Source: Coriaria nepalensis
Lineage: Eukaryota > Streptophyta > Magnoliopsida > Cucurbitales > Coriariaceae
DNA length: 64,000 nt
Direction of reading: 5' to 3'
NCBI GenBank assembly: GCA_027186245.1
Contig: CP114483.1
Span: 29,146,642 to 29,210,641, forward strand
A program made the translations under genes and the position numbers. The number at the start of each line of letters is the position of its first letter. Position 1 is the first letter of the stretch. Shown in pieces: positions 49,170 through 59,773 of this stretch. Under the pieces are notes generated by a model. It saw nothing but the letters and a program-made list of their open reading frames with translations. It had not been told where the DNA came from and ran no database searches.

Positions 49170-52100
49170 AGGTAGATGTCATTAATAGGCTCGTAATGCA
49201 ATACACCCTTTAGACTTTCTAACTAGTAGGCGTTATTGTTCCAAACGTCTCATACACAGAATAGTCCTTCCCAATTAGGTGAACATTTTCTGAAAACACG
49301 GGCGAGCTGATTTTGACCAGTTGGTAAAGTGACCTTCCATACCATCACCAATGGCAAACGATAGTATTGATTTCTATGGACAACCATACTATCAATTCCT
49401 TCTAAATCAATTTACATTGCCTTCATATATTCCGAAGACGTTAAGTAGTTTTGTAAGGTGATTCTAAGAGATTTACTTTATAGCTTCATCGGTATAACTA
49501 TCATGTGACCATAGACCAATGAGAAAGGTGTTACAGATGTACTAGTCTTCTGGGTGACTCGACATGCCCAGAGTGTGGGTCTTAATGCCTCATGTTAAGA
49601 CCTCAGGTTATCACAGATTGTTTTCTTGATAAGTTGACTATCACCTTGTTGGTTGATTTAGCATGTCCGTTGGCTTAAGAATAATATGGAGTAGAAGTTA
49701 GTAATTTGAATCTATATTCCTCTACAAACTTGGCCATTGGAACCCCGGTGAAAGCTGTTGCGTTATCGGTAATTATTATTTCTGGCACATTGAAATGGAA
49801 GATGATATGTCCTTTAATGAAGTTGATTACCTCCGTTTGATCAACCTTTTTCATAGGGACGGTTTTGACCTATTTTGAGAAGTAATTTGTGGCTACTAGG
49901 ATATGGGTATGATGTTTACTCGATTTAGGATAGATTTGCCTGATGACATCGATCGCCCACCCTCATGATAACCAAAGATTGACCACCTGACTCATTTTGG
50001 CTGTAGGCTGTCTCTGAAGAGGATCGAACTTCTAACATGCTCGACAGCTCGTGACATACTTTATACAATCCTTCAAGATGGTCAGCTAATAAAACACGTA
50101 ATTTAAGGCTAGATTTTTAACAACCACCGGATTTCCTTCTAACTTGATGGGTTCTGCCAAACCCCTCATGTACTTCCTTCATTATCCGTATGTTTTCCAT
50201 AAGACATAAACATCTTATAAGTAGGCTATCTTCTCCCCACCGATAGTGCTCCTTTCATACAACGCGTAATTTAAGGCTAGATGTCATATTTATCGAGGAA
50301 AAATCTCATTAGGATTTTGAAGATAATGGATCAGAGGCGTTCTCCAATCATTGGAATGAGGTCCCTCCACATCGAACATAATGAAGGTCGGTTCTCGAGA
50401 TGAGAGGCATGGGAGGTCTCTTATGGATGGTAATCGATCGAGAAACTAAGTTTACCGAACACAATCCCAAAGCCAATTGAGCTAAATTGTTCGCCAAGAT
50501 ATTACATGATAGGGATATATGAGTGAGACTCCAAGTTTTGAAGTTATGTAGGAGTTAGGTAGCAGTTGCGAAGTACCCGGTTACACTTGAGTTCGTGCAT
50601 TTGTAATCGCTATAAGGTTATTTGACAACTAGCTGAGAGTCATCGAATAATGCAATATTGGTGGCACCCATTTTGGTGAGAAGTTCTAAACCGATTATCA
50701 GGGCCTCGTATTCGACTTGGTTATTTGTACGCAGGAATCCCAGTTGTAATGACCATGCAGTACTCGTACCTTGGGGCATTTTGATAATGATACCTACACC
50801 CGTTATTGCTTTGGTGCTTGACCCGTTAAAGTACAATTCCTATGGTCGATTTTCAACCGATGGTACCTCGAAAGTGTCATTGACATCTACTGGCACATGA
50901 TCGGCCAATGGATGGTTAGTCAGGAAGTCGGCTAGAGCTTGCTCCTTAATGGCCCTTTGAGACACATATTGTAGGATGAACTTAGCTAAGGCGAGCATTC
51001 ATTTACCCAATCAACCTTTCAAAATTTGTTGAGATAAGAGGTAGGCTGATTACTAAAATTGAGACACATATTGTAGGCTGATTACTAAAATTTGAGCATT
51101 CAATAAATATTTCCTAACTTTAGTCACGACGAAGAATAATGCCAAACACAGTTTTTCGATCGAGGAGTACTTAGTCTCAGTCGGCTGCAACACCCGACGT
51201 AGGTAATAAGTCGCTTGTTCCTACTTGGTATCATTCTCTTATGTAAGTAATCCTTCGATGGAGTTTGTTGTGGTCGAAACATACAGTAGTAATGGCCCAC
51301 TTTAAACTTTCGATGCTAGTGCAAAGGGGGGGGGGGGGGGGAGGAAGGTCACGAGATAACACTTAATAGTATCAAAGGTCGTCTGATGATCGGCCATCCA
51401 ACTAAATTCATCAACCCCTCATAATTTTGAAAGAGGGTTGAATACCTTGGTATAGATGAATTGTCGAAGGAAATTAATTTGGTTGAGAAATCTGTGAAGC
51501 TCCTTTTTATTCTGAGGTAGAGATTCTTCTATTATAGCCTTTTCCTTATGCTGGTCAATTTCCATGATCCTTTGGTGCACCAAAACTCCTAAGAAATTTT
51601 TGATGGTCACCCCAAAGGCACACTTCAATGGATTCATCTTTAATTTGTGGATTCTCATTCATGCGAGTCTTCCGGAGGTCATCGAGGTGATTCGAGGCAT
51701 CAATGTAGATCTCTAGGATTATTCCAATGAGATTATGAAAAATGGCATTAATCGCCTTTTGGTGTAACTTCGGTGTTCTTTAATCTGAATGGCATTACCA
51801 CCCACTCGAAAGCCTCAGTTGCGCCGGGGCATTGGAATGCAATTTTATGCCCGTCCTCTTGGGCGATGAAGATTTGATTATAACCTGAGTGGTTGTCCAT
51901 GAATGACAGTAATTCATGCCGAATGGTCGTGTCGACTAATAAGTCAGCCATAGGCATGGAAAAAATGATGTTGGAAATCCACTTATAATATCTTGATGTT
52001 CGTATGAATTCGGCTTTATGTGGCCACTCCACATCCTCTTTGACCTTCAAGGTTATTTCGATCAATATCTAACGAGATGGTTGCTAGAAAGATTTAAAAC

Positions 52101-52770
52101 CACGCTTGATCAGTAATCGATGCTCGACTAATGGCCGATCTGAGCCGGGTATTTCATGATAATCACATGCAAAATAATCTGAATACTTCGTAAATAATTT
52201 TATTACTTCATTTTGCGTAGCTACAAGAAGACAACTACAAATATTGATCGGTCGAACATCCTCAGCTAACCCTAGAGTTACTTCTATTAAAGGATGTTGT
52301 GCATTGACTCTTAAATCGCCCAACTTAGTGAGGGCCAAATCTAGTTGATCCATGGTCAGGCCGATATCTTCTTTGTCTATTCAGCCATAGAGATATTCCT
52401 CCGATTTCCAAACAAAAAATTTTCTCTCAATGCGGTGATGACTGTTGCTGCCTTGGGTCATATGAGTCGACCTATTATGGTATTTCTTCGATTACTGGTT
52501 CTAACGAAATAGATCGAGATGGCACCAATGCTAGTGGTTTTCGGTCGAACGATTCGACTCTTCATCAGTCGATGACCAATGTGAGGTTGAGATGATTCCA
52601 ATTAGTTTGCCATATTTATTTACAAATCTAATCAGTCCGACTGATTGCTCGTAGAAAGTGGCTTCTACAAGGTGCGAAGTAGCCGCAAATAGCTGTGCCT
52701 CGATCTTAATAGTCTCTACTTTGATCCCATTCCAAGAGAGCAATACCTGATACAGTGAGGATGGATTGCA
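49170..52770 (-). pseudogene. Gypsy pol of element B: RT, RNase H, second RNase H, integrase
   Basis: Order on the minus strand: upstream segment (52353-52084, KYSDYFACDYHEIPGSD); reverse transcriptase (52065-51420: LLSFMDNHSGYNQIFIAQED, EAFEWVVMPFRLKN, MNPLKCAFGV, FLGVLVHQRIMEID); gypsy RNase H (about 51300-50990: YYLRRVLQPTETKYSSIEK, LALFF); second RNase H (50836-50618: MYFNGSSTKAITGVG, NNQVEYEALIIGLEL, DDSQLVVK); integrase (about 50260-49370: CRAC, WAIDVI, IITDNATAFTG, ANGHAKSTNKVIV). Catalytic residues are damaged in every domain: RT reads YIDA instead of YIDD, the second RNase H has Asn where Asp is usual (YFNGSS), and integrase has Lys where Glu is usual (AKSTNK). Many stops besides. 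Confidence 0.85.
51326..51341. repeat. Poly-G run of 16
   Basis: Sixteen uninterrupted G within the gypsy pol remnant. In an AT-rich window this is unusual. It may be a slippage product or an assembly weak point. Confidence 0.9.
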
Positions 52771-53450
52771 CTATTTGAAATAGATCCAGTGACATTTAAA
52801 AAGAGCGTTATAAAAAGTCATGGTATCTATTATGAAGAAAGTTATAAGTGCAATTTCCATTCCAATCATTATTTCCAAAAGAAAAAAACTTTTGACTTAT
52901 GATAACCGCTGATAAAATCAATGACAGTGACTTCCATAGAAACCTTGTCTCGAAACGATTTGATAATGAATTGGCCAAAAAAACAGGAGCTGAAAGAGGC
53001 AAGAGTGCGCACATGGCTGTTTTTTGAAGTTTTAAATCTCATCTTCTTTCATGTTGAGCTCATGTCTGGTCTCTCTGGCTTCACAAATAGCACTGTACCT
53101 CTTTCATCCATCTCCTTCTTGAAAACTTCAATTTTCTGATCCTAATTCCCCCCACATGCCACCCCCTTATTTTATAGTTAATCAATGTGAAGATAACTAG
53201 GCTCATCCAATTTTTTTTTTCTTTCTTACCAACAAAAAACAAAAACAAAAACAACAACAGCAACGCTGTCATTAGGCATGATGTTAATAAATACTCAATT
53301 TTTTAAATTTCTTATTGATGTTTAATAAAGATTCAAATTTTTTATTTTTTATTTTCTAATCGTGAAGTCAACATACATCATCCAATCATGGGCAAATCAA
53401 AATAGCTCACTTGCAAACATTTTGAGTGTTAATTGGTCTATGCATTTGTA

Positions 53451-53477
53451 TTATATATATATATATATATATATATA
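53451..53477. repeat. (TA)n microsatellite
   Basis: Perfect TA alternation over about 27 bases. Confidence 0.9.
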
Positions 53478-53644
53478 CTCAATATTAATTTGACGTGTAT
53501 CGAAATAAACCATAATATTATTATTCTATTATTATTTAAGGTGTGATTAGGGATTTATATGCTTTATGAATTTTAATATTAATTTCTAATTTTTTATTTA
53601 TAAAATAATTTCAAAAAGAGTTCTTCCTATATGATATATCTGTG

Positions 53645-53701
53645 AGTACCACATATTGGCAATTTACCCTATTATTTATAGTACCACATATTGGCAATTT
53701 A
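53645..53701. repeat. 22-bp direct repeat, period 35 bp
   Basis: The words agtaccacatattggcaatt+ta at 53645-53666 and 53680-53701 are identical, separated by 13 bp. Confidence 0.9.
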
Positions 53702-54549
53702 AAATGGAAGTACGTAATAAAAAAAAATGGAATTAGTTTAGAGGAGCAATTTAGGTTGAAATGTGTGTACACGTGCAGACATGTGCGTGAATTCAAATGT
53801 GAGGAGCTCGGATATGCCATATGCACACGTGCTCACATGTGTGTGTGAGTTTCTAGAGGTAGAGATTTAGACCATATAGATACAGCTGTTCGAAGATTTC
53901 TTTAAAAGGGCAAGAGAGAAAATGAGAGTAATTTAAGAGGAGGATCATGTGAATGTGACTCCTTGTAGGATTCATAAAAAACTTAAAAGTTGATTAGAGA
54001 GAAAGTTATAGCTACAGCAAAGGCTTTTATAAACCAAATTGTATGTACCAAAAGGTTAAAGTTGTTCGGAAATGACTTGATTCATACCCAAATGCACAAA
54101 AACAGAAATATTTTAGACGATGAAAATTAACAAATAAGAATTTCTAATTTAAAGAGGATGATTGAAATGAGAGCTTGAACAACTTGTTGAAGAGAAGTGC
54201 CTGCAACCAACATGCCTTTCGATATAGAGTTCTTATCATCCTCATATTTCTTTGGATTCAATCTATAGTTCTCGCATGATTCGAGAAGAGCGTAAATCCT
54301 TGAATATATCCAATAAACTAGAATCAGTGCAAATCAACTCAATAATTAATCCCTACTTGCAAAATCCGTTTTTATGATAATAGATAGATAAAATACAGAA
54401 AAAAAAAATAAAAAATACACCCATTCTAAATCCTAGGAGGGGAAAGAAAGAGGCTAATTCATAGTGGCACAAAAAAAAATGGGCCGCTCGATACGATCCG
54501 ACTATAATCAAGTCTGCACACTTCACATGTGACTTATGTTAATCCTAAT

Positions 54550-56650
54550 AAGGTATCTATTACACTTCCTGATGGCAAAACCACACTCATTCTATGACAT
54601 TATCACTTTCTATCACTTTTAATAATGTTCTATTTGTTCCAAAATTTAAATATAATCTTCTGTCAGTTTCCAAACTTTCTGCCGATATAAATTATTTTAT
54701 GACTTTTTACCATTTATTCTATTTGTTTCAGGACAACTTGATTGGGAATATAGTTGGGATTGGTAGATTGCATCAGGGTATATACTTATTCATTTCCCCT
54801 TCTATAGATTCCCCTTCATTTGTTGTTACTTTTTCTCATTCTTGTAATAACATTTTTTTAGAACCAAAAGTGTCTTCCTCTGTTTGGAACAATTGGTTAG
54901 GGCATGTATCTTTGTCTAAATTCAGATTCATAAATAAAATTGGTTCCTTACCCGATGTTTCAGAAATAAAAAACTATTCTATTTATCCTTTGGCTGCAAT
55001 TGACGAATCTCTTATCTAAGCTAGCGGTCTTAGACATCTTTCAGCCGCAACCTTGAGAGGGAGGGGGGAGGCAGTATTGGGGTGTATATATCCGGGTGGC
55101 AAGTGACAGCTGGTTTAGTTAGTTTTCTAATTTAATTAATAACTAATCGGTTAGCGTTAGTTAGTTAATGATCAGTTTTGTATAATAACGATGTGCTTTA
55201 TGTATTATGGTCACTAAATGAATGATAAGTTGATTTTGATTTTCCACATTCTTGACAATCTCATGATGACAAACCCACCTGTATAACCCATGTGATTAAA
55301 CATCTTGAGTGGTGTTGTGCAATGAACCTATGCTCTCCTACATAATGCCACTTAAGATCTTATTCCTTCACCTCATCGTCTCAATCTTGTAGGATGTCAT
55401 TGGATCTTTCGCATCAAGAAGAAGTCTTACGTTAGTATCGATTGCTATAAAGCATGCTTAGTGGAAAATGGCTCTTACTAACTACCGAGGCTCGACTGCC
55501 AAGAGACTTTCAGTTCGGATTTTAAACCTCAAACAATTCGTTCATTCTTTCTCTTGTGGTCTCTAAATGATGGCCCATTGAACATTCCGATGTACAAAAT
55601 GCCTTCTTCAATTGTGATCTCAAAGAAACTGTATATATGGCCAACCACCCAGCTTCGTTCTTTCATATTTTCTTGCCATGTTTGTCCAAATATTTTTATG
55701 GACTCAAGCAATATCCTTGTGTTTGGTTAAGCAAATTAAGTTCATCCTTAATGACTATTGGTTTCACTGCTTCTAAAGCTGACTCTTCTCCTCGTTCTTC
55801 TTCATGCAAGTGCCGTTCAAATCAAGAGAACGGCCATCCACGCCATCATTCGCCGATTCTAGACTTTTTTGTGCTCTCAAAGACTTGCGTCCTCTATACT
55901 TTTTCTCAGGCATTGAATTCTCTTACTCGTCTACTGGCCTCCATCTTTCTTCACAATGTTATATTGATGATGTATTACATAAAACAACATGCACACTTCG
56001 AAATAAATCGCAAACCTCATGTCACGTGCTCATGCCCTCACTCTCTTTGACGACCACACGTTTGAAGATCCTACACTTTTATCGTAGTATAATAGGTGCC
56101 CTTGAATGTCTCTCATAAAGTCAGATTGGTCTTTCTTTTGTAGTAACTCGATCTAATCTTTCTTTTGTAGCAAATAAAGTGTGTCAGTTTATGCGACGGC
56201 CAACCGTGAATCATTAAACGACCATGAAGCAAATTCTTTTGCTATTCTGTGGTACTTGTCACTTTGGTTTTCTCATAAAGCCTAGCATCAATTTTGATCT
56301 CTACATCTTCATCGATTTTGATTATGTCAGTTGTCTTAACGATCATCGATCTATAACTGTCAATCTTGTCCTTCTCGGATCCAACCTTCTTCTATCTTTG
56401 TCTTCTTGCAAGTGACAAACTATAGCTCATTCTAGCAGTGAAACAGAATATTGAGCTCTTGCCAACTCAGTTAGAGAAGCCTAACGTCAACTTCTCTGCC
56501 TCCAAAGTCTTCTTCATGAATTACACATCTCGGTCACCACTCTACCTACACTCTTAGAGTTACTTATCTCGCTATCAATCTGGTCAACCATTCCCGCACA
56601 AAGCATGTCATCATTGATTTCTACTCCGCGAAAAAGTTCACCAAAAAAAG
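54550..56650 (+). pseudogene. Ty1/copia pol remnant, interrupted by an LTR-like segment
   Basis: The first part (54594-55016) is the GAG-pre-integrase region: ITFNNVLFVPKFKYNLLSVS, RLHQGIYLF and WNNWLGHVSLSKF. After an LTR-like stretch (55040-55255) pol resumes with the start of reverse transcriptase, then NAFFNCDLKETVYM-like reading at about 55590-55640 and YFYGLKQYPCVWLSKL at 55695. RNase H follows (56150-56650): NKVCQFMRRPTVNH, LLLFCGTCHFGFLIKPS, DHRSITVNLVLLGSNL, then HSSSETEY. Integrase is missing. Numerous stops and shifts. Confidence 0.85.
55040..55255 (+). repeat. LTR-like segment with polypurine tract
   Basis: A long purine run (ttgagagggaggggggagg, about 55050-55069) is followed by tgtatatatccgggtggcaa and AT-rich sequence with gttagttagttaatg words. 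This is the look of a copia polypurine tract and 3' LTR. It sits inside a copia pol remnant, so it may be a nested element end or a rearrangement junction. The right edge is approximate. Confidence 0.5.
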
Positions 56651-56751
56651 CTTATTGTTCTACTGTATTAAATTTATTAATTTATCGAAATTCTACTATA
56701 TTTATTTTTATTCTTATTCTATCTACCCTTAATCCTCAATATATTGTCATG

Positions 56752-58440
56752 TAGGGATAAGCACGGTGTGATTTCAGATCCGCATAGCACCGAAATCTTA
56801 TAATTTGGGGGCTCGAAATGCATTGTATTTCGATTTAGTTGACACCGCATTGACCATACCACACCAGTGAACTTCGGTGCACCGATGGGGTGGTGCGATG
56901 TGGTATACGGATTTCAAATTTTATTTTTTTTTGTGCACGATTACCAGTGTGGCGTTGACTGAATATTAGTGCACAATTGCCTTCTTAATTGATTGGCATT
57001 TTGTGGCGTTTACTGAATATTATTGTATACTTTGATTTTGTTATAAGCCACTTCAATTTTAATTTTTAAGTTGTAGTTAGTTAACCGGTGTATATAACTT
57101 AGGGTGGAAGTAATGTATGGCTATATGTATAATCGCTCGATCAGCATGGATTTTGAGTCAAATCAAAGCAATATTATGGCTATATAAAATTCAAGTGGCT
57201 TACAAAGCGAATAATTAAGAATAATTTAAATAAAATTATCAAATTATATTATTAAAATATATAATTAAATAATAAAAAATTATTAAATTATATCATCAAA
57301 ATTTATAATTAAATAATTATAAATATTAGAAATTATTAAAATATCAAAATAAATATTATAAACATATAAAATAAAATAGATCTTAAATGAAAATAATACA
57401 TCCACAGCTAGAATGAATAATAAACCTACAATCTAATGTTTAGAGGCATGATATGTAGAAAAAGAAAAAGTTACTGTTTCATCAAGGACATCTACACCAC
57501 ATGGTGAGAAGGTCAAAATCTAATCAGTCTGTCTGGCCATGAAACTGAAGTTGGAAACAACAGATTTTTTTTTTTTTTTTTTTTATAACAAGAATAGAAG
57601 ACAAGGTAGATTACAGTTTTCTATTTGGGTTTAATCAGACAAGCATATTGACTGAAACTTAATACCGGATATGTTCCTACATACGAACCACTCTTTTCGA
57701 GACGAGTTCTTTGACATCGCAAAAAGTCCTTAAAACTCCTAGACATTTCAAATAGCATATCACTATTCTTCAAGAAGTCAAATGAACAGATTCACTTCAA
57801 GATATTTAAGGATCAATATAGGTAGCAAAATGTTATAATCATTTAACAACATTGCTTCAGATAGTTAAACAAACAGATTCACAAGCTAAATAGAAGAAAT
57901 CTTAACCTAAAATTACATTCAATCTAAATCTGAGTAAGTAATAGAGAAAAAAAAACCCTAAGATTGAGTTCTGAGTTACGGCCGATAGAGTTTTTGGTGT
58001 ACGTGGGTAGCGGCGGACGTATGTTGTGAGTCATATTCCGAGGATTAAGAAAATGGAGGATTTGCTTGCTTCCGGCGGAGAGAGAAAGTCTCACACGGCT
58101 GGCAGCTTGTCGGCCAGCAAGAGGAACGGTTAAGACGAAGGTCGTGGCGACTGGAGATGGAGGGGTGGTGCTTCCGTTCGAGCTGCTGGGAGGCTGGGGG
58201 TTTCTTTTCTCGCATGGGTTACTGATGGGGGGGGCGGGGATGCTTCAGGTTTTCTTATTTTTTTCTACTTTTTATTCTTGTTTTTAATAAAAATATATTG
58301 AGGCCTCGCTACATCACACCGCATAGTCGATTGTGGGGCTCTGATCGCAATATATTTTCATCTATGAAATACGACCGTATTATACCGAAACACGCATTTT
58401 AGTGCGGTTCGATCGGATTCAAAAGGACTGCTCACCCCTA
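56752..58440. mobile_element. Non-autonomous hAT element, 1,689 bp
   Basis: Terminal inverted repeats TAGGGATAAGCA (left) and TAGGGGTGAGCA (reverse complement of the right end) match at 10 of 12. Flanks ttgtcatg (56744-56751) and ttatcatg (58441-58448) match at 7 of 8, fitting a hAT 8-bp target duplication. Subterminal parts are rich in ccgcat/accgaaat/gcggttcg words as in plant hAT elements. The interior has no transposase. It is AT-rich apart from a GC-richer patch at 57975-58250 with short open frames that are not recognised. A poly-T run lies at 57566-57584. Confidence 0.83.
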
Positions 58441-58448
58441 TTATCATG

Positions 58449-58890
58449 CATGCTGGGCCACAAGAAAACAAGAGAGATAAGATCGAGAGAGACAGCAATA
58501 TTACTACTCAAGAGGTAGGTGTCCATGAACTGTGGAAGGGGCAATGGACGTGTACTCCGTTTCTGTTGAGAAGTACATAATGCCTTGCTGTCCACCATGT
58601 GAAGGAGTTGTGGGGTGCTGGCCTCTCTCTCTTACTCCTCTCTCTTTCTCTCTCTTGCATGCATTCTCTATAACCCCACTAGTGGGGGCTCTTTTGATTG
58701 ATTCGTCCACAAATATTACTAGTAGCTCTCTCTCACAAAGCCCATTTTCATTACTTTCGAGTCCGGAAAAAACTTTTGTTCATCTATACGTGATATATAG
58801 GATTTTGTTTTCTCAGGAGGTGAGAAATTTTTTGTTTTCAAGCTTAGTTTTCCTCTCTATTTAACTTTCCTTCCTCCCAAACAGCCCTAC
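58449..58890. other. Promoter region of the SOFL gene
   Basis: Immediately follows the hAT element, so the transposon ends about 510 bp upstream of the SOFL start. Contains CT-rich microsatellite-like stretches at 58622-58650, as are common in plant core promoters. Confidence 0.5.
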
Positions 58891-58900
58891 TCTATATATT
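58891..58900 (+). promoter_or_regulatory. Candidate TATA box of the SOFL gene
   Basis: tctatatatt lies 52-61 nt upstream of the ATG at 58952. This would leave a short 5' UTR of roughly 25-30 nt. Inferred from position. Confidence 0.5.
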
Positions 58901-58951
58901 AGAGAATCCCTTTGGCAAAAAATAAAAAATAAAAAATATCAGAAGAAGAAA

Positions 58952-59773
58952 ATGGAGGAGTTGGGAAATTTATCAGAGTGTAGTAGTGGTTGTGAGTCTG
59001 GTTGGACCCAATACTTAGAGCACTCTGATTTTCTTCTTCCTTCTTCAAATCCTTTAAAACATAAAGATGTAGAAAATGGTGTATTTGAGGATGAAGAAGA
59101 AGAAGAGGAGGAGGATCTTTCTATTATTTCTGATGCATCTTCTGGGCCTCCTCATAATTTCCATGAACAGGAAGAAGAAGAAGAAGAAGATCATAATAAT
59201 GTTGAAGGTTGCAGCTTTGCAGAGTATGACATTAATGGCAGCATTAGGCCTACCACATTGTTTAAGAACAATGCAAAAAGACAGAAAATAATAAAAGAAA
59301 ATGGTTTCTTAGATGATACTGCTAGCTCTCCAGCATTCGGTTTTTCCATGGTTAGTCCATTTTGTTCAACATTCTGTCTGCTTCATATATATTATATATA
59401 TATATATCATTAGCATAACATAATATATTTACTGATTTTGGATTTTTTTTTTTGGGGAAAATAAACAGAAGAATTTCAGTCTGATGAGAAAGAATGAAGC
59501 AGGTTCCATTGACGGTTTTTCAGCTGCAAATAATTTTGATGGTAAATCTGGATTGTTATCACACAACTTGGGTTTCTTACAATCATCTCTATCTGGGAAT
59601 CAGCTGCAGAAAAACCAGAACCAGTTAAGTGTACTTCATGTCTTTTATTTCCATTTTGTCTTTCTTTAATCTACAAAAAAAGGTTATTATGTCTTGTTAC
59701 TAGAACTCATGCTTATTACCTATAACTTCTTCTTTACAGGTGGCCTGAAAAGGATGAGTTAAAAGTGATTTAA
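58952..59773 (+). CDS. SOB FIVE-LIKE (SOFL) protein, three exons (58952-59350, 59469-59623, 59740-59773)
   Basis: Predicted 195-residue plant-specific protein. Both diagnostic SOFL motifs are present near the N-terminus: CSSGCESGWTQYLEH (residues about 10-24) and SIISDASSGPPH (about 57-68), separated by an acidic run. A second Glu/Asp run follows, then KRQK and a Ser-rich C-terminal half. SOFL proteins in Arabidopsis influence cytokinin levels and responses. That is family knowledge, not shown here. Exon 1 ends after FGFSM at the donor gttagt. Exon 2 starts KNFSLMRKNEAG. For the last splice I chose donor CA|GTTAAG, giving NQWPEKDELKVI and a stop at 59771-59773. The alternative AA|GTGTAC gives QLSGLKRMS and an earlier stop. 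Confidence 0.9.

Larger units (their letters stand above)
45850..52770 (-). mobile_element. Ty3/gypsy element B (Tat-like), decayed, with antisense PMD frame
   Basis: Same family and orientation as element A. The left LTR-like part starts at about 45860 (tgagtggatgaaatta). The plus-strand frame region is 47210-49150. Pol on the minus strand runs from about 52770 to 49170 in the order reverse transcriptase, RNase H, second RNase H, integrase. Dual RNase H plus an antisense extra ORF between integrase and the 3' LTR fits what is known of the Tat/Ogre lineage. No gag, protease or right LTR was found, so the 5' end seems lost. Confidence 0.72.
52771..54540. other. Intergenic region between element B and the copia remnant
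   Basis: No gene assigned. It holds a (TA)n at 53451-53477 and a 22-bp direct repeat (agtaccacatattggcaatt...) at 53645-53666 and 53680-53701. A minus-strand reading near 54150-54290 (KKYEDDKNSISKGMLVAG) looks peptide-like but is unassigned. Confidence 0.4.
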
